DNA from: OMOG01 sp041485845
GTDB taxonomy: Bacteria > Acidobacteriota > Terriglobia > Bryobacterales > Bryobacteraceae
NCBI GenBank assembly: GCA_041485845.1
Contig: JBGPKH010000192.1
Span: 1 to 13,306 of the forward strand
Length of the DNA: 13,306 nt
Direction of reading: 5' to 3'
The notes below the pieces were generated by a model. That model ran no database searches. It was given only the letters and a program-made list of their open reading frames with translations, and had not been told where the DNA came from. The translations under genes were made by a program, and so were the position numbers. Shown here piece after piece: positions 1 through 8,455 of the stretch (its first letter is position 1; each line of letters starts with the position of its first letter).

Positions 1-82
1 CCGCCCATAACCGTCGCGCGCGCTCATCCAGCCACGCCTCCAACTGGGAGAAGCGCTGCTTGATCTCACCCTCGCTGGCCAC
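1..82 (-). CDS. ISAzo13-type transposase, N-terminal fragment cut by the window edge
   Basis: Reading the minus strand from a GTG at 82-80 gives 27 codons beginning VASEGEIKQRF and continuing SQLEAWLDERARRLWA. From memory of the family, ISAzo13 transposases start with a short helix of the form I..R(F/Y)..L...LDER.RRLWAA, so the spacing and the LDER-RRLWA block match well. The frame is closed upstream by a TAG at 94-92, and GTG is the only plausible start after it; the ATG at 90-88 is in another frame. No strong ribosome binding site is seen. The catalytic part lies outside the window, so I cannot say whether the element is intact. Seen: the peptide and the upstream stop. Inferred: the family. 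Confidence 0.6.
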   Translation of the reverse strand, partial: MASEGEIKQRFSQLEAWLDERARRLWA

Positions 83-271
83 AAGAACATTCTAGACCAA
101 AAATGGTTTAATTGCTACACTTATTTTCTTACAGTCGCTAACTACAATAGCGCGTGAGACCTACTGGGTTTAGTGCTGGCCCAGCGATGCAGAGCTACTT
201 TGCAATGCTCGGCCAATCAGTACCTGGCCGATGAGCTCGGCTTAGCGGGCAAAAAACCGGAGCAGTCCGTT
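83..271. other. AT-richer gap expected to contain the end of the insertion element
   Basis: This gap lies between the transposase start and the stop codon of kinase 1. Bases about 90-150 are much richer in A and T than anything else nearby, which fits the non-coding end of an insertion sequence placed in a high-GC genome. I could not identify a terminal inverted repeat or target duplication because the other end of the element is outside the window. A small dyad, CGCTA at 136-140 and TAGCG at 148-152, is present but too short to interpret. Confidence 0.4.
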
Positions 272-2965
272 TCACGGCACCGGGATGCGGTAGAGATTCC
301 GCTGCACCATCTCGCGCGAGAAGGCATACACCTCAGGCGTCGGGCCGGGCGCTACATCCGGCGCGTCGATTACGCGCACTCCGGGCAGTTTGGCAATCTC
401 CGCCTCGGACCGGAAGCCCCCCGCCGGAATCTCGGGCCACGCCCGGCGCGGCGCGAGCGGCACGACGTAGGTCTTCCCAACTCTCCCGGAATACATGGTG
501 GTCGACGCCGATAAGAACAGAAACTTACTGTCCGGGGACCACTGCGCGGGGCGGGTTCCCCTAAGACTAAAGATGCGAACCGGAGGCCCGCCACCAAGCG
601 GGATCGCCACCGTGGCGCTTGTCCTTTCTTCGCTGGGACGTGAATGCACCACCAGCCATTGGCCGTCCGGGGAGACCGCCACCGTGCCGCCGACCGGCTG
701 CTCGCTTACCTTCCGCAGCCCGGTTCCATCCTCGCGGACGCGGTAAGCGAATCCGTAGGTCCCTTCCCGGGCGCGGAAAAAGATTTCACCGTCCGCCCCG
801 AACAGAGGCCGGTCGCCTTCCACATTGGGGATTTGGCGGGGTGGCGAACGCCGGTCAATAGGCGCCAACCAGAGCCGGGGTTTGCCTTCACGGTCGGGAG
901 CTTCCACCACCACCTGCCGGCCGTCCGGGGAGATGTCGTAGAACGCTCCGACGGGAAAGCCCGGGAGCAAGGGCTCGTTGCGCCCTGAATCCAACTCCGC
1001 GAACCACAACTCGCTCCGGCTGGGCGAGTAGCTCTTCAACACCGCGTAAAACAACGTATTTCCATCGGGGCTGAATTTCGGTTGATAGGCAAAGCCTTCG
1101 AGCGAGACCTGCCGGTCACCCCTGGAGTCGTGCACCCAAACGGCGCTCTGCTTCAATCCAACGGCGGTGATGAAAGAATGGCCGTCCGGCGCCATGGCGA
1201 TGCCTTCTTCCTCCGTCGGTCCCGAGGTAATCTGATCGAGCCCCGCGGCCGCCCCGCTTGGGGAGAAGCGCTGGCGCCAGATGTGAAAACCCCCGCCGGC
1301 GCTGGAGCTGAAAAACATCCACTTGCCATTAGGCGACCACGCCGCAAACCAGCACGCGGCCCCCGGCGGCCCCACCTGCCGGCCCGTCGAACTGCCGTCC
1401 ATCGGGACCAGCCGGCACGGGAGCCACGCACCCCGGTCGTCCATCTCCGCCAGCAAGACCCACTTGCCGTCAGGTGACGGGTAGGACCGGTGGGCCATAG
1501 CGCCCTTCGGCGTCGGCACGTAAAGATCGCGCGCTCCCGCACGGCTCTCCTCGGCCGCCACAATCTTCATGTGGTTGCCCTCGACCCTGTCGACGATCTC
1601 GGAAAACAACACGTACTCTTTGCCGCTCCACACCAGGCCGGAAGCGTTCGGCAGCCACGGCCGCGGCTCTCCTCCCAAGACCGGCACCACCCAGGTGTCC
1701 CATGCGCCATGCTCGTCCACCGTGGTGTATGCGATCCGCGACCCGTCTGGTGAAAACACCGGGCTCATTTTCGGAACGCTATCCCGCGTGAGCGGCTTGG
1801 GCTCGCCGTCGGGCAGCATCTTGACATAGATTTGCCCGGGCGTGACTAACGAGCCCGGGCCGCGAACGAAGGTAAGCATGCGCCCGTCCGGCGACAGTGT
1901 GGGCTGGCTGACTGAATCGGGGAAGTTCGTCAACTGCACCCACGCGGCACGGCTGGCGGGCTGGCTGCCTGGACGCAGCCACAACAGGCTCGCGGCCGCT
2001 GCGGCCAGGACCAGCGCACCCGCTGCCACATAGGTCCACGCCCGGCGGCGCCGCGGCGGAGCGGCCACCGCCGTTTCTGAGCGCCCGCTGTCCGTCCGGC
2101 GCGCGAAGCGTTTCAGATCCGCCCGGAGTTCGGAAGCCGTCTGGCACCGCACCTCGCGGTCCTTCTCCAGCGCCTTCGTAATGATCCCTTCGAGCTCGAT
2201 CGGCAACTTGGGGTTCAATCGCTGCGGAGGCGCCGGCGTCTGATTCAAAATCGCGTCAAACACCATCGCGCTCGTGTCGCCCTGGAAGGGCAGCATGCCG
2301 GTCGCCATCTCGTACAGCACGACACCGAACGAGAAGAGGTCCGTCCGCGCATCCAGAACTTTTCCCCGCGCCTGCTCGGGGGACATGTAGGCGATGGTCC
2401 CAACAGCCGAGCCGGGTTGGGTGATCAGCACGTCCGAAAGGGTCGATGCCTCGGGCGAGACCCGCCGCTCGGCCACGAGTTTTGCCAAACCGAAATCCAG
2501 GATCTTGGCCTGGCCGCGCTCCGTGATGAAGATATTGGCCGGCTTGATATCGCGATGCACGATGCCTTTGGAGTGCGCCGCGTCCAGCGCGTCCGCAATC
2601 TGAATGCCCCACTCCAGCAGTTCTTCGATATTCAGCGGGCGGCCGGCGATGCGATCGCGGAGTGTCTGACCCTCCAGCAGCTCCATCACGATGAATGGCC
2701 GTCCTTCGTCTTCGCCGATATCGTAAATAGTGCAGATGTTGGGGTGGTTCAGCGCCGATGCCGTGCGCGCCTCGCGCTGGAACCGCTCCAGCGCCTGACG
2801 ATCGTCAAAGTACTCATCGGGCAAGAACTTCAGGGCCACATTGCGGCCGAGGCGAGTGTCTTCCGCCTGGTAGACGACCCCCATGCCGCCCCCACCGAGC
2901 TTCCTCAGAATGCGGTAATGCGCGATGGTACGGCCGGTGATGCCTTCGCCTGACCTTTCTAACAT
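272..2965 (-). CDS. Transmembrane Ser/Thr protein kinase with PD40/TolB-like beta-propeller (kinase 1)
   Basis: An 897-residue kinase of the bacterial Hanks (PknB-like) type. The N-terminal kinase domain spans about residues 17-287: glycine loop GGGGMG at 24-29, ATP lysine K46, helix-C glutamate E65, catalytic HRDIKPAN with D139, and DFG with D157, so it should be active and is an RD kinase. A basic RRRR patch precedes a single helix at about 310-330, placing the kinase in the cytoplasm and the rest outside. The C-terminal half holds about ten PD40/WD40-like blades with the SPDG motif (for example TLSPDGR, VFSPDGS, KFSPDGN, DISPDGR, AVSPDGQ), as in TolB propellers, a likely ligand or protein sensor. 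I chose the ATG at 2965 rather than the in-frame ATG at 3037: the extra 24 residues are basic and unlike the family, and a -10-like hexamer sits just upstream of 2965. The ligand and substrates are unknown. Its kinase domain is closest to kinase 3 in this window. Confidence 0.93.
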   Translation of the reverse strand: MLERSGEGITGRTIAHYRILRKLGGGGMGVVYQAEDTRLGRNVALKFLPDEYFDDRQALERFQREARTASALNHPNICTIYDIGEDEGRPFIVMELLEGQTLRDRIAGRPLNIEELLEWGIQIADALDAAHSKGIVHRDIKPANIFITERGQAKILDFGLAKLVAERRVSPEASTLSDVLITQPGSAVGTIAYMSPEQARGKVLDARTDLFSFGVVLYEMATGMLPFQGDTSAMVFDAILNQTPAPPQRLNPKLPIELEGIITKALEKDREVRCQTASELRADLKRFARRTDSGRSETAVAAPPRRRRAWTYVAAGALVLAAAAASLLWLRPGSQPASRAAWVQLTNFPDSVSQPTLSPDGRMLTFVRGPGSLVTPGQIYVKMLPDGEPKPLTRDSVPKMSPVFSPDGSRIAYTTVDEHGAWDTWVVPVLGGEPRPWLPNASGLVWSGKEYVLFSEIVDRVEGNHMKIVAAEESRAGARDLYVPTPKGAMAHRSYPSPDGKWVLLAEMDDRGAWLPCRLVPMDGSSTGRQVGPPGAACWFAAWSPNGKWMFFSSSAGGGFHIWRQRFSPSGAAAGLDQITSGPTEEEGIAMAPDGHSFITAVGLKQSAVWVHDSRGDRQVSLEGFAYQPKFSPDGNTLFYAVLKSYSPSRSELWFAELDSGRNEPLLPGFPVGAFYDISPDGRQVVVEAPDREGKPRLWLAPIDRRSPPRQIPNVEGDRPLFGADGEIFFRAREGTYGFAYRVREDGTGLRKVSEQPVGGTVAVSPDGQWLVVHSRPSEERTSATVAIPLGGGPPVRIFSLRGTRPAQWSPDSKFLFLSASTTMYSGRVGKTYVVPLAPRRAWPEIPAGGFRSEAEIAKLPGVRVIDAPDVAPGPTPEVYAFSREMVQRNLYRIPVP

Positions 2966-2972
2966 TACGGCC

Positions 2973-2978
2973 AGTCTA
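2973..2978 (-). promoter_or_regulatory. Possible leaderless -10 hexamer for kinase 1
   Basis: On the minus strand the hexamer TAGACT (four of six matches to TATAAT) ends seven bases before the ATG of kinase 1. That is the distance expected if transcription starts at the ATG itself. No good -35 is visible and there is no Shine-Dalgarno sequence at normal spacing, which fits a leaderless message. This is an inference from spacing alone. Confidence 0.35.
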
Positions 2979-3122
2979 CACCCTTTGCCGGTAAATGCCG
3001 CACCAGGCGAGGGCACGGTTCTCCGCCAACGCCCCATGACATCGGCTTCACGCCGCCGACTGGAAAGTTCGGCACAACACGGTGTTCCAGGGTTTGGTTT
3101 AGGCCGCCTCCACGTTCAGGCA

Positions 3123-3148
3123 TCCCTCTTCGGTTAACCATAGAGGGA
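3123..3148. repeat. Inverted repeat with palindromic loop between kinase 1 and the 208-aa gene
   Basis: A perfect 7-bp inverted repeat, TCCCTCT at 3123-3129 and AGAGGGA at 3142-3148, encloses a 12-base loop that itself contains the palindrome GGTTAACC (3132-3139). It lies 55 bases past the stop of the 208-aa gene, so it could end that transcript, but no T run follows on either strand. It may instead be an operator or a simple structured spacer. Confidence 0.35.
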
Positions 3149-3203
3149 GCGATCGTGCTGAATGGACAGATCGGTTGGTACGGCTGTGCTGTCGACGGAA
3201 TGC

Positions 3204-3830
3204 TCAGCCGGGCTTGAGAACCCAGTCCCAATCCGGCATGTGTTCTCGTACGAAATCCGGTGAAAGCCGGCGTCGTCTCTTCTTTGCTGGCGCACCTCCC
3301 CGTTCGGTCCCGCTTGTCTCGCTCCAATCCTCCAGTACATTGGCTGCTGCCTCGCCTGGAAAGTCCGGCACCCAATTCAGGATGTCGTTGTCGCCGCCGT
3401 TCCGAACACGGTAGAGGCCGAGGAGGATTCCCTGGCAGAACTGCCGCGCCTGGTCTTCAAGCTCCATTTCCAGGTAACGCTTCATATCGCTAACGAAGGG
3501 TTCCAGCGCCTCCTCCAGTAGTTCCCCTGCAGCCTCTGACGGTTCGACGTACCCCCAAGAGTGACGGCCAGCCCGGCCATTCAAGTCGTCATCGTCGAAT
3601 TGGAATAAGGCATTTTCGACATCGTCCGCGACCGAAAACGGCGAGATCTCGGCCAACAGGCCCCTGGCGATTGCTTCGGCCTCGGAGCGGAGTTCGCCAT
3701 GCCGGTCCAGGAGCTTCCTGAGGACCGAGGCGGCCTCCGCACTGTCCAGTTTGTCGAGGACTTTGTCGCGGACATTGGCGCCGCTCTTACCTTCACGCTT
3801 TGACTTGCGCTTTGCATCTGTTTGAGCCAT
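3204..3830 (-). CDS. Conserved hypothetical acidic helical protein, 208 aa
   Basis: I do not recognise a named domain. The protein has no signal peptide or membrane helix, so it is probably cytoplasmic. It starts with a lysine-rich tail (residues 1-20), then a long predicted helical region rich in Glu, Ala and Leu (about 24-150). An acidic FDDDDLNGRAGRHSWGYVEP block sits near the middle, followed by amphipathic helices ending in GLYRVR. A basic KKRRRRL patch lies near the C-terminus, and the tail ends MPDWDWVLKPG. From memory, similar proteins occur in other bacteria beside genes like the 455-aa neighbour, but I cannot verify this. The start is supported by AAGG at 3842-3839, 8 bases before the ATG, and by a TACAAT hexamer further upstream. 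It is divergent from the 455-aa gene with 256 bp between them, an arrangement that allows shared control. Function unknown. Confidence 0.8.
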   Translation of the reverse strand: MAQTDAKRKSKREGKSGANVRDKVLDKLDSAEAASVLRKLLDRHGELRSEAEAIARGLLAEISPFSVADDVENALFQFDDDDLNGRAGRHSWGYVEPSEAAGELLEEALEPFVSDMKRYLEMELEDQARQFCQGILLGLYRVRNGGDNDILNWVPDFPGEAAANVLEDWSETSGTERGGAPAKKRRRRLSPDFVREHMPDWDWVLKPG

Positions 3831-3857
3831 CGGTCTTACCTTGGTCTCATCTGGATG

Positions 3858-3863
3858 ATTGTA
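3858..3863 (-). promoter_or_regulatory. -10 hexamer for the 208-aa gene
   Basis: The minus strand reads TACAAT here, five of six matches to the sigma-70 -10 consensus, 27 bases before the ATG at 3830. An AAGG ribosome binding site lies between them. No convincing -35 was found at 16-18 bp. Confidence 0.4.
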
Positions 3864-4015
3864 GCCGATCTCGTTGATGCCTGAAATCCACTTGCCGCGC
3901 GATCACCGCTTCCGGCGCCAGACAAGGCTGTCGGATTTCAAGAGGGCCGCCCGCGGTGACATGCGCCCGGACAGCGGCATCAATCCCCACCGCCGCGGCG
4001 AAACGCGGAACGGGG

Positions 4016-4021
4016 TAAACT
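4016..4021 (+). promoter_or_regulatory. Weak -10-like hexamer for the 455-aa gene
   Basis: TAAACT (four of six matches) lies 65 bases before the ATG at 4087 in the divergent intergenic region. It is the best candidate I can see for that gene, but chance occurrence is quite possible. Confidence 0.2.
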
Positions 4022-4086
4022 GACTGAGAGATGGCTGACGGGAAGGCGGATCCGAATGTGCCACGATCGGGAAACGAGAGCGGCGG

Positions 4087-5454
4087 ATGAAACGAAAGCC
4101 CCGGCGCGGTGCAGATCCGATCGAGCGCCAGATGGAACTGGTGCTCAACCCAGGGGCGTTCATTCCCGATAGGGCGTGCTTCTCGTTCGTGCATGGGCTG
4201 GATGAGGTCGCCGCCGCGCTCGGGAAGCTCGCCAGGACCGACCCGGTCCGCGCTACCGCACACTACGAAACTTTCCTCGCCGGCTGCTACGAGAAGGCCG
4301 ATGAGCTCGACGATTCGAGCGGCTCCTTTGGACAGTTCGTAGGCGAGCTTGTCTGCGGATGGATCAAAGCCAGGCAGGCGTCGGGCGCCGACCCGGACGA
4401 GACGGCTGCCCGGCTGCTTGCGCGGATCGACGACGACCCCTACGGATTCTGCTACGAAATCGAAAAGGACGCCGCCAAGGAGTTCGACAAGACCGGGCTG
4501 GCCGCATTCGAGAGACAGATCAGAGCGCGCTTCGAGGCTGCGTCCACGGCCAAGCCGGCGCCGGGTAAGCCGCTGGGACATCAGCCCGAGTATCTTCGCC
4601 GGCGTTGCAGCGATGTGTTGCGCACGCTCTACCTCGCCCAGAGAAACGTCGCGGCCTACAGCGCCCTCGTCACTCAGACCGGGCTCACCACAAAGGACTG
4701 CCATGCCCTTGCCACCATGCTCGTCACACGCCGCAAGCCGGAGGAGGCGCTGGCGTGGGCCGAGCGAGGGATCGCACTCGACCGGGAGAACCCGCATGGA
4801 TGCACCACAGCCGGCTACCAGCTCATCAGGATTCACCGCGAACTGTTGACCAGGCTTGGCCGTGGAAACCAAGCGATCGAGGAGGCCTGGGCCGACTTTC
4901 GAGAAGATCCCGACAAGTACAGCTACGCCGATCTCATGAAGCTCGTGCCCAAAACCGAGCGCGCGGCCTGGCACAAGAAGGCCATGGAAGCAGCCAAGGG
5001 CTCCGACCTCCACTCCCTCATCCCGTTGTTCATCGAGACCAAGGAGATCGAACGTCTCGCGGAATTGGTGAGCGGCGCCACGGACGAAGCCCTCGAACAG
5101 ACGAGCCATTACGACACCGAGCCGGCGGCCAAGAAGCTGGAGAAGGCTCACCCGGGCCCCGCCGCTCGCCTCTGGCGCGCGCAAGGAATGCGCTTAGTGG
5201 ACGGGGCGAAGAGCAAGTATTACGATGCGGCGCTCGAGAACTTCGAGCGCGCCCGGCGCTGCTATGAGCGGGCGGGCCTCGCCGCCGAATGGGCGGACAC
5301 CGTGCGCCACCTGCGCGCCAGCCACCACCGCAAGACCGGCTTCATGTCCAGGTTTGAGGCGCTGGCCGCAGGCGCCGGCCGGGGCGGCCAGCCTTCATTT
5401 CTGGATCGCGCTAAGAAACGCTGGGGCGTGCGTCACGGGAAAGACGATTCCTGA
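4087..5454 (+). CDS. Helical TPR-like protein, possibly DUF6880 / C-terminal half of SWIM-finger family, 455 aa
   Basis: A soluble, almost entirely helical protein without signal peptide or membrane helix. A basic start (MKRKPRR) leads into a conserved-looking segment containing DRACFSFVHGLDEVAAALGKL (about residues 28-48) and DDSSGSFGQFVGEL. The middle carries a TPR-like helix pair (about 206-240, with EEALAWAERGIALD). The C-terminus has another helix pair (about 377-397, YYDAALENFERARRCYERAG) followed by a Lys/His-containing HLRASHHRKTGFM motif. That ending resembles what I remember of the C-terminal helical part of SWIM zinc-finger proteins and of DUF6880, but no SWIM Cys/His cluster is present, so at most it is the helical module alone. 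GAGAG at 4076-4080 is a fair ribosome binding site, and the frame is closed by TGA at 4036. A decayed second copy lies at 8552-8790. A scaffold or protein-binding role is inferred; no enzyme motif is visible. Confidence 0.83.
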   Translation: MKRKPRRGADPIERQMELVLNPGAFIPDRACFSFVHGLDEVAAALGKLARTDPVRATAHYETFLAGCYEKADELDDSSGSFGQFVGELVCGWIKARQASGADPDETAARLLARIDDDPYGFCYEIEKDAAKEFDKTGLAAFERQIRARFEAASTAKPAPGKPLGHQPEYLRRRCSDVLRTLYLAQRNVAAYSALVTQTGLTTKDCHALATMLVTRRKPEEALAWAERGIALDRENPHGCTTAGYQLIRIHRELLTRLGRGNQAIEEAWADFREDPDKYSYADLMKLVPKTERAAWHKKAMEAAKGSDLHSLIPLFIETKEIERLAELVSGATDEALEQTSHYDTEPAAKKLEKAHPGPAARLWRAQGMRLVDGAKSKYYDAALENFERARRCYERAGLAAEWADTVRHLRASHHRKTGFMSRFEALAAGAGRGGQPSFLDRAKKRWGVRHGKDDS

Positions 5455-5773
5455 AGAAGTCGCCCTACCCTGCGGCAGCTTCGTTGCCGCCGGTCCCGGT
5501 GGTCGAGTCCGGCTATCAAGGGAATCAGCGGCGTGGCCCGGCCGCGAAGTGCCGCGTGGATGTCCGCGAGTACGTGGTGGCGGTCTCAGAGGTGGCGCTT
5601 CCCTCCGGGCACGCTGGGGACGCGCCGCCTGGCCGCGCACCGGAAGCGGAGGTCAGGTTGCCGTTCTGCAAGGCGATCGACACTTCGAAGCACATTGGGC
5701 TGAAAGCCTCGGCACCGGGTCCTGCGGTGCGGTATTCTGAACCCAATGCCCCGCCGCAACGGGGCGCTATCGG
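5455..5773 (+). other. Intergenic region between the 455-aa gene and kinase 2
   Basis: These 319 bases hold no gene I can support. A 6-bp stem, GCGGCA at 5472-5477 and TGCCGC at 5485-5490 with a 7-base loop, lies 17 bases past the stop of the 455-aa gene. It could help end transcription but lacks a T run. Near the right end is the candidate -10 of kinase 2. The frames open on both strands here show no recognisable protein and are of the length expected by chance at this GC content. Confidence 0.5.
5733..5738 (+). promoter_or_regulatory. -10-like hexamer for kinase 2
   Basis: TATTCT (five of six matches to TATAAT) lies 35 bases before the ATG at 5774, predicting a leader of roughly 28-30 bases. 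A GGGG at 5761-5764, 9 bases before the ATG, may act as the ribosome binding site. No -35 is visible at the usual spacing. Confidence 0.35.
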
Positions 5774-8455
5774 ATGCTCGGCCGGCGAATCTCACAATAC
5801 GAAATCCTCGACAAGCTGGGAGCCGGCGGCATGGGCGAGGTCTACAAGGCGCGGGACACGCGCCTGAACCGTCTGGCCGCAATCAAGGTACTGGCCCCGG
5901 ATAAGATGGCCGATGCCGATCGCCGCGCGCGCTTTGTGCAGGAAGCGCAGGCCGCCTCGGCGCTCAATCATCCGCACATCGTCACGATTTACGGGATCGA
6001 CCGCGACGGCGACGTCGATTTCATCGCCATGGAGTACGTACCTGGCCGCACGCTCGACCAGGCGATCGGCCGGCGCGGGCTGAAGCTGCAAGACACTCTG
6101 CGGTTGGGGGTCCAGATCGCCGATGCGCTGTCGGCGGCGCACGCGGCCGGCATCGTACACCGCGATCTGAAGCCGGGGAACGTGATGGTCGCGGACAACG
6201 GCAGCGTCAAGGTGCTGGATTTCGGGCTGGCCAAGCTGGCGGAGGCCTCGGAATCGCAGGACGAAGCCACCCGCACCCTTCGGGCGGACGCGCCCCTGAC
6301 CGAGAAGGGCACGATTGTGGGCACCGTCTCTTATATGTCGCCGGAGCAGGCGGAAGGCCAGACGGTGGACGCGCGCAGCGACATTTTTTCGTTCGGCAGC
6401 CTGCTCTACGAGATGGTGACCGGGAAACGCGCCTTTCAAGGCGGTTCGAGGATGTCCACCATAGCGGCGATCCTGCGCGAGGATCCGAAGCCGGCGAGCG
6501 AGGTCACCGGCGAGGCGATGCCGCGCGACCTGGAGAAGATCATCGCGCGGTGTTTACGCAAAGATGTGGCGCGGCGCTTCCAGCACATGGACGACGTGAA
6601 GGTGGCGCTCGAGGAGTTGAAGGAGGAATCGGACTCCGGGCGGCTCGCCGCCGGTCAAGTTACGCCGCGGAAGGCACGGCGCTCGCCGCTGGTGCTGGCA
6701 ACGCTGGGAATCCTGCTGGCGCTGGCGGCCGCGGCGGCGTTGGTGATGCGATCGCGGCCGGCCGGATCCACGGTAGGGGCTGGCCTGAAGCTGCGCCAGC
6801 TCACGCAAGATGCGGGATTGACGTCCTACCCTGCGATCTCCCCCGACGGGAAACTGATCGCATACGCGTCGGACCGGGCCGGCGATGGGGGGCTGGACAT
6901 CTGGGTGCAGCAGCTCAGCCGCGGAGCACAACCGGTCCGGCTCACGAAAGATCCCGCGGACGAAAGATTTCCCTCGTTTTCTCCCGATGGCGGGCAGATC
7001 GTGTTCACATCGCAGCGCGAAGGCGGAGGCGTCTATATTATTCCCTCGCTCGGTGGCGAAGAGCGGCTGCTGCTACGCGGCGAACTGGCGAATCCGCGCT
7101 TCTCGCCGGACGGGCAGTGGGTGGCTGCCGCCACTGCGTATCGGCCCTCGTCCAAAGTGTTTGTCGTCCCTGCTGCCGGGGGTGCTCCGCGTTTGGTGTG
7201 CGACATGTTCTATGACGCGGCTTTCCAGGCATGGTCGCCCGATGGAAAGAAGATCCTGGTAAGGGGCTATAAGCAGCCGGGGGAACCCTATGCCTTGTGG
7301 GTGGTTCCGCTGGATGGCGGTCCGCCGATTCCGACAGGTGCGAGGGTGAGATTATTCTCTCCTTTTTCAACGGACTGGGTTGACGACTCCGTTCTGCATT
7401 CGGACGGCAACCTATGGCGGATCCGGCTAGCCGCAGATACAGGTAGAGTGACAGGCGAGCCCGAGCGGCTCACAGCGGGATCGGATTACGAGACCTTCCC
7501 CCGCGCCATTCCGGCGGTTTCGGGCAAGGACGGCGCGTGGCGAATCGTCTTCGCCAGCGTGCAGAGTTCCGAGAATCTGTGGACTCTGCCGATCGATCTG
7601 AAGGCTGCAAAATCCTCAGGTGAGCCCCGCAAACTCATTCCGGACGCAGCCAACCGGACCAGCCCGTCCCTTTCCCGGGACGGTACGAGGCTGGCTTATG
7701 TGTCGCGTGGGCTGGAGAGCTACTCCGTGCGCACGCGAGATATGGCGACCGGGGCCGAAAAGGTGCTGCTTCAGCAGGCGGCGGAGCCGCGCGCGAGGAT
7801 TTCGCCCGACGGAAGCGTCGTCGCCTATAACCAAAGCGTGAATGGTGAAAACGATACCACTATCTATCTCGTGCCAGCGTCCGGCGGAGAATCGCGGAAG
7901 TTGTGCGACGCGTGCGGTCTGATCTACAACTGGTCTCAAGACGGGAAGAAGATTCTCTTTCGCTCCGGGAACCCGATGAAGTTTTCCATGGTCGACGTGG
8001 CCAGCGGACAACAGCGGGTGATCCTGGCGCACCCGAAATACCACATTCACGCAGTTGAGTTTTCGCCGGACGACCAGTGGTTCGCGTTTCATTACGCACC
8101 GGACCCGGGAAATCCGCGGGCGATCTACCTGGCGCCTGTGCGCGATGGACAGGCGGCCGGCGAGAGCGAGTGGATCGCGATCATGGATCGGCCGGGGAGC
8201 CAAACGCGGCCGTGGTGGGCGCCGGACGGGAACGTCATTTATTTCTTGTCCACGGCTGGCGGAAAGACGGAAGTGTGGGCGCAGCGCTTGCAGCCGGCGA
8301 CCAAGCATCCGCTGGCCGAGCCGTTCCGGATCTACAACCCGCCGGGCGAGCGGTATTCGATCCGCGCCGGCACCTGGTTCGGGCCGGGGATCGGCCCGCG
8401 GTTCCTGGTGTTCCCGGTGAGCGAGACGACGGGGAATATCTGGATTGCGGAGTGA
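5774..8455 (+). CDS. Transmembrane Ser/Thr protein kinase with PD40/TolB-like beta-propeller (kinase 2)
   Basis: An 893-residue kinase built like kinase 1 but with a more diverged kinase domain. Kinase domain about residues 9-282: glycine loop GAGGMG at 16-21, K38, E57, HRDLKPGN with D131, DFG with D149, and the SPEQ substrate-lobe motif at 189-192; all catalytic residues are present. One hydrophobic helix at about 305-325 follows a basic RKARR patch, so the kinase is cytoplasmic and the C-terminal half is outside. That half has about nine PD40 blades between residues 354 and 827, such as AISPDGK, SFSPDGG, RFSPDGQ, AWSPDGK, RISPDGS, EFSPDDQ and WWAPDGN, together with one blade where the Pro is lost (SLSRDGT) and one with Gln (NWSQDGK). 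The frame is closed by TGA at 5738 and the ATG at 5774 is the only good start. It appears to be transcribed on its own. Ligand and substrates unknown. Confidence 0.93.
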   Translation: MLGRRISQYEILDKLGAGGMGEVYKARDTRLNRLAAIKVLAPDKMADADRRARFVQEAQAASALNHPHIVTIYGIDRDGDVDFIAMEYVPGRTLDQAIGRRGLKLQDTLRLGVQIADALSAAHAAGIVHRDLKPGNVMVADNGSVKVLDFGLAKLAEASESQDEATRTLRADAPLTEKGTIVGTVSYMSPEQAEGQTVDARSDIFSFGSLLYEMVTGKRAFQGGSRMSTIAAILREDPKPASEVTGEAMPRDLEKIIARCLRKDVARRFQHMDDVKVALEELKEESDSGRLAAGQVTPRKARRSPLVLATLGILLALAAAAALVMRSRPAGSTVGAGLKLRQLTQDAGLTSYPAISPDGKLIAYASDRAGDGGLDIWVQQLSRGAQPVRLTKDPADERFPSFSPDGGQIVFTSQREGGGVYIIPSLGGEERLLLRGELANPRFSPDGQWVAAATAYRPSSKVFVVPAAGGAPRLVCDMFYDAAFQAWSPDGKKILVRGYKQPGEPYALWVVPLDGGPPIPTGARVRLFSPFSTDWVDDSVLHSDGNLWRIRLAADTGRVTGEPERLTAGSDYETFPRAIPAVSGKDGAWRIVFASVQSSENLWTLPIDLKAAKSSGEPRKLIPDAANRTSPSLSRDGTRLAYVSRGLESYSVRTRDMATGAEKVLLQQAAEPRARISPDGSVVAYNQSVNGENDTTIYLVPASGGESRKLCDACGLIYNWSQDGKKILFRSGNPMKFSMVDVASGQQRVILAHPKYHIHAVEFSPDDQWFAFHYAPDPGNPRAIYLAPVRDGQAAGESEWIAIMDRPGSQTRPWWAPDGNVIYFLSTAGGKTEVWAQRLQPATKHPLAEPFRIYNPPGERYSIRAGTWFGPGIGPRFLVFPVSETTGNIWIAE

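Noticed and set aside
3038..3203. N-terminal extension of kinase 1 to the ATG at 3037 or beyond
   Set aside because: The extra residues are basic and low in structure, are absent from the other two kinases, and would start upstream of the -10-like hexamer at 2973-2978.
3847..5184. Long open minus-strand frame of 445 codons opposite the 455-aa gene
   Set aside because: The relic at 8552-8790 shows third-position changes in the plus-strand frame, so that frame is the coding one. The antisense product has the Gly/Arg/Val-rich look of a GC-driven shadow and no recognisable domain.
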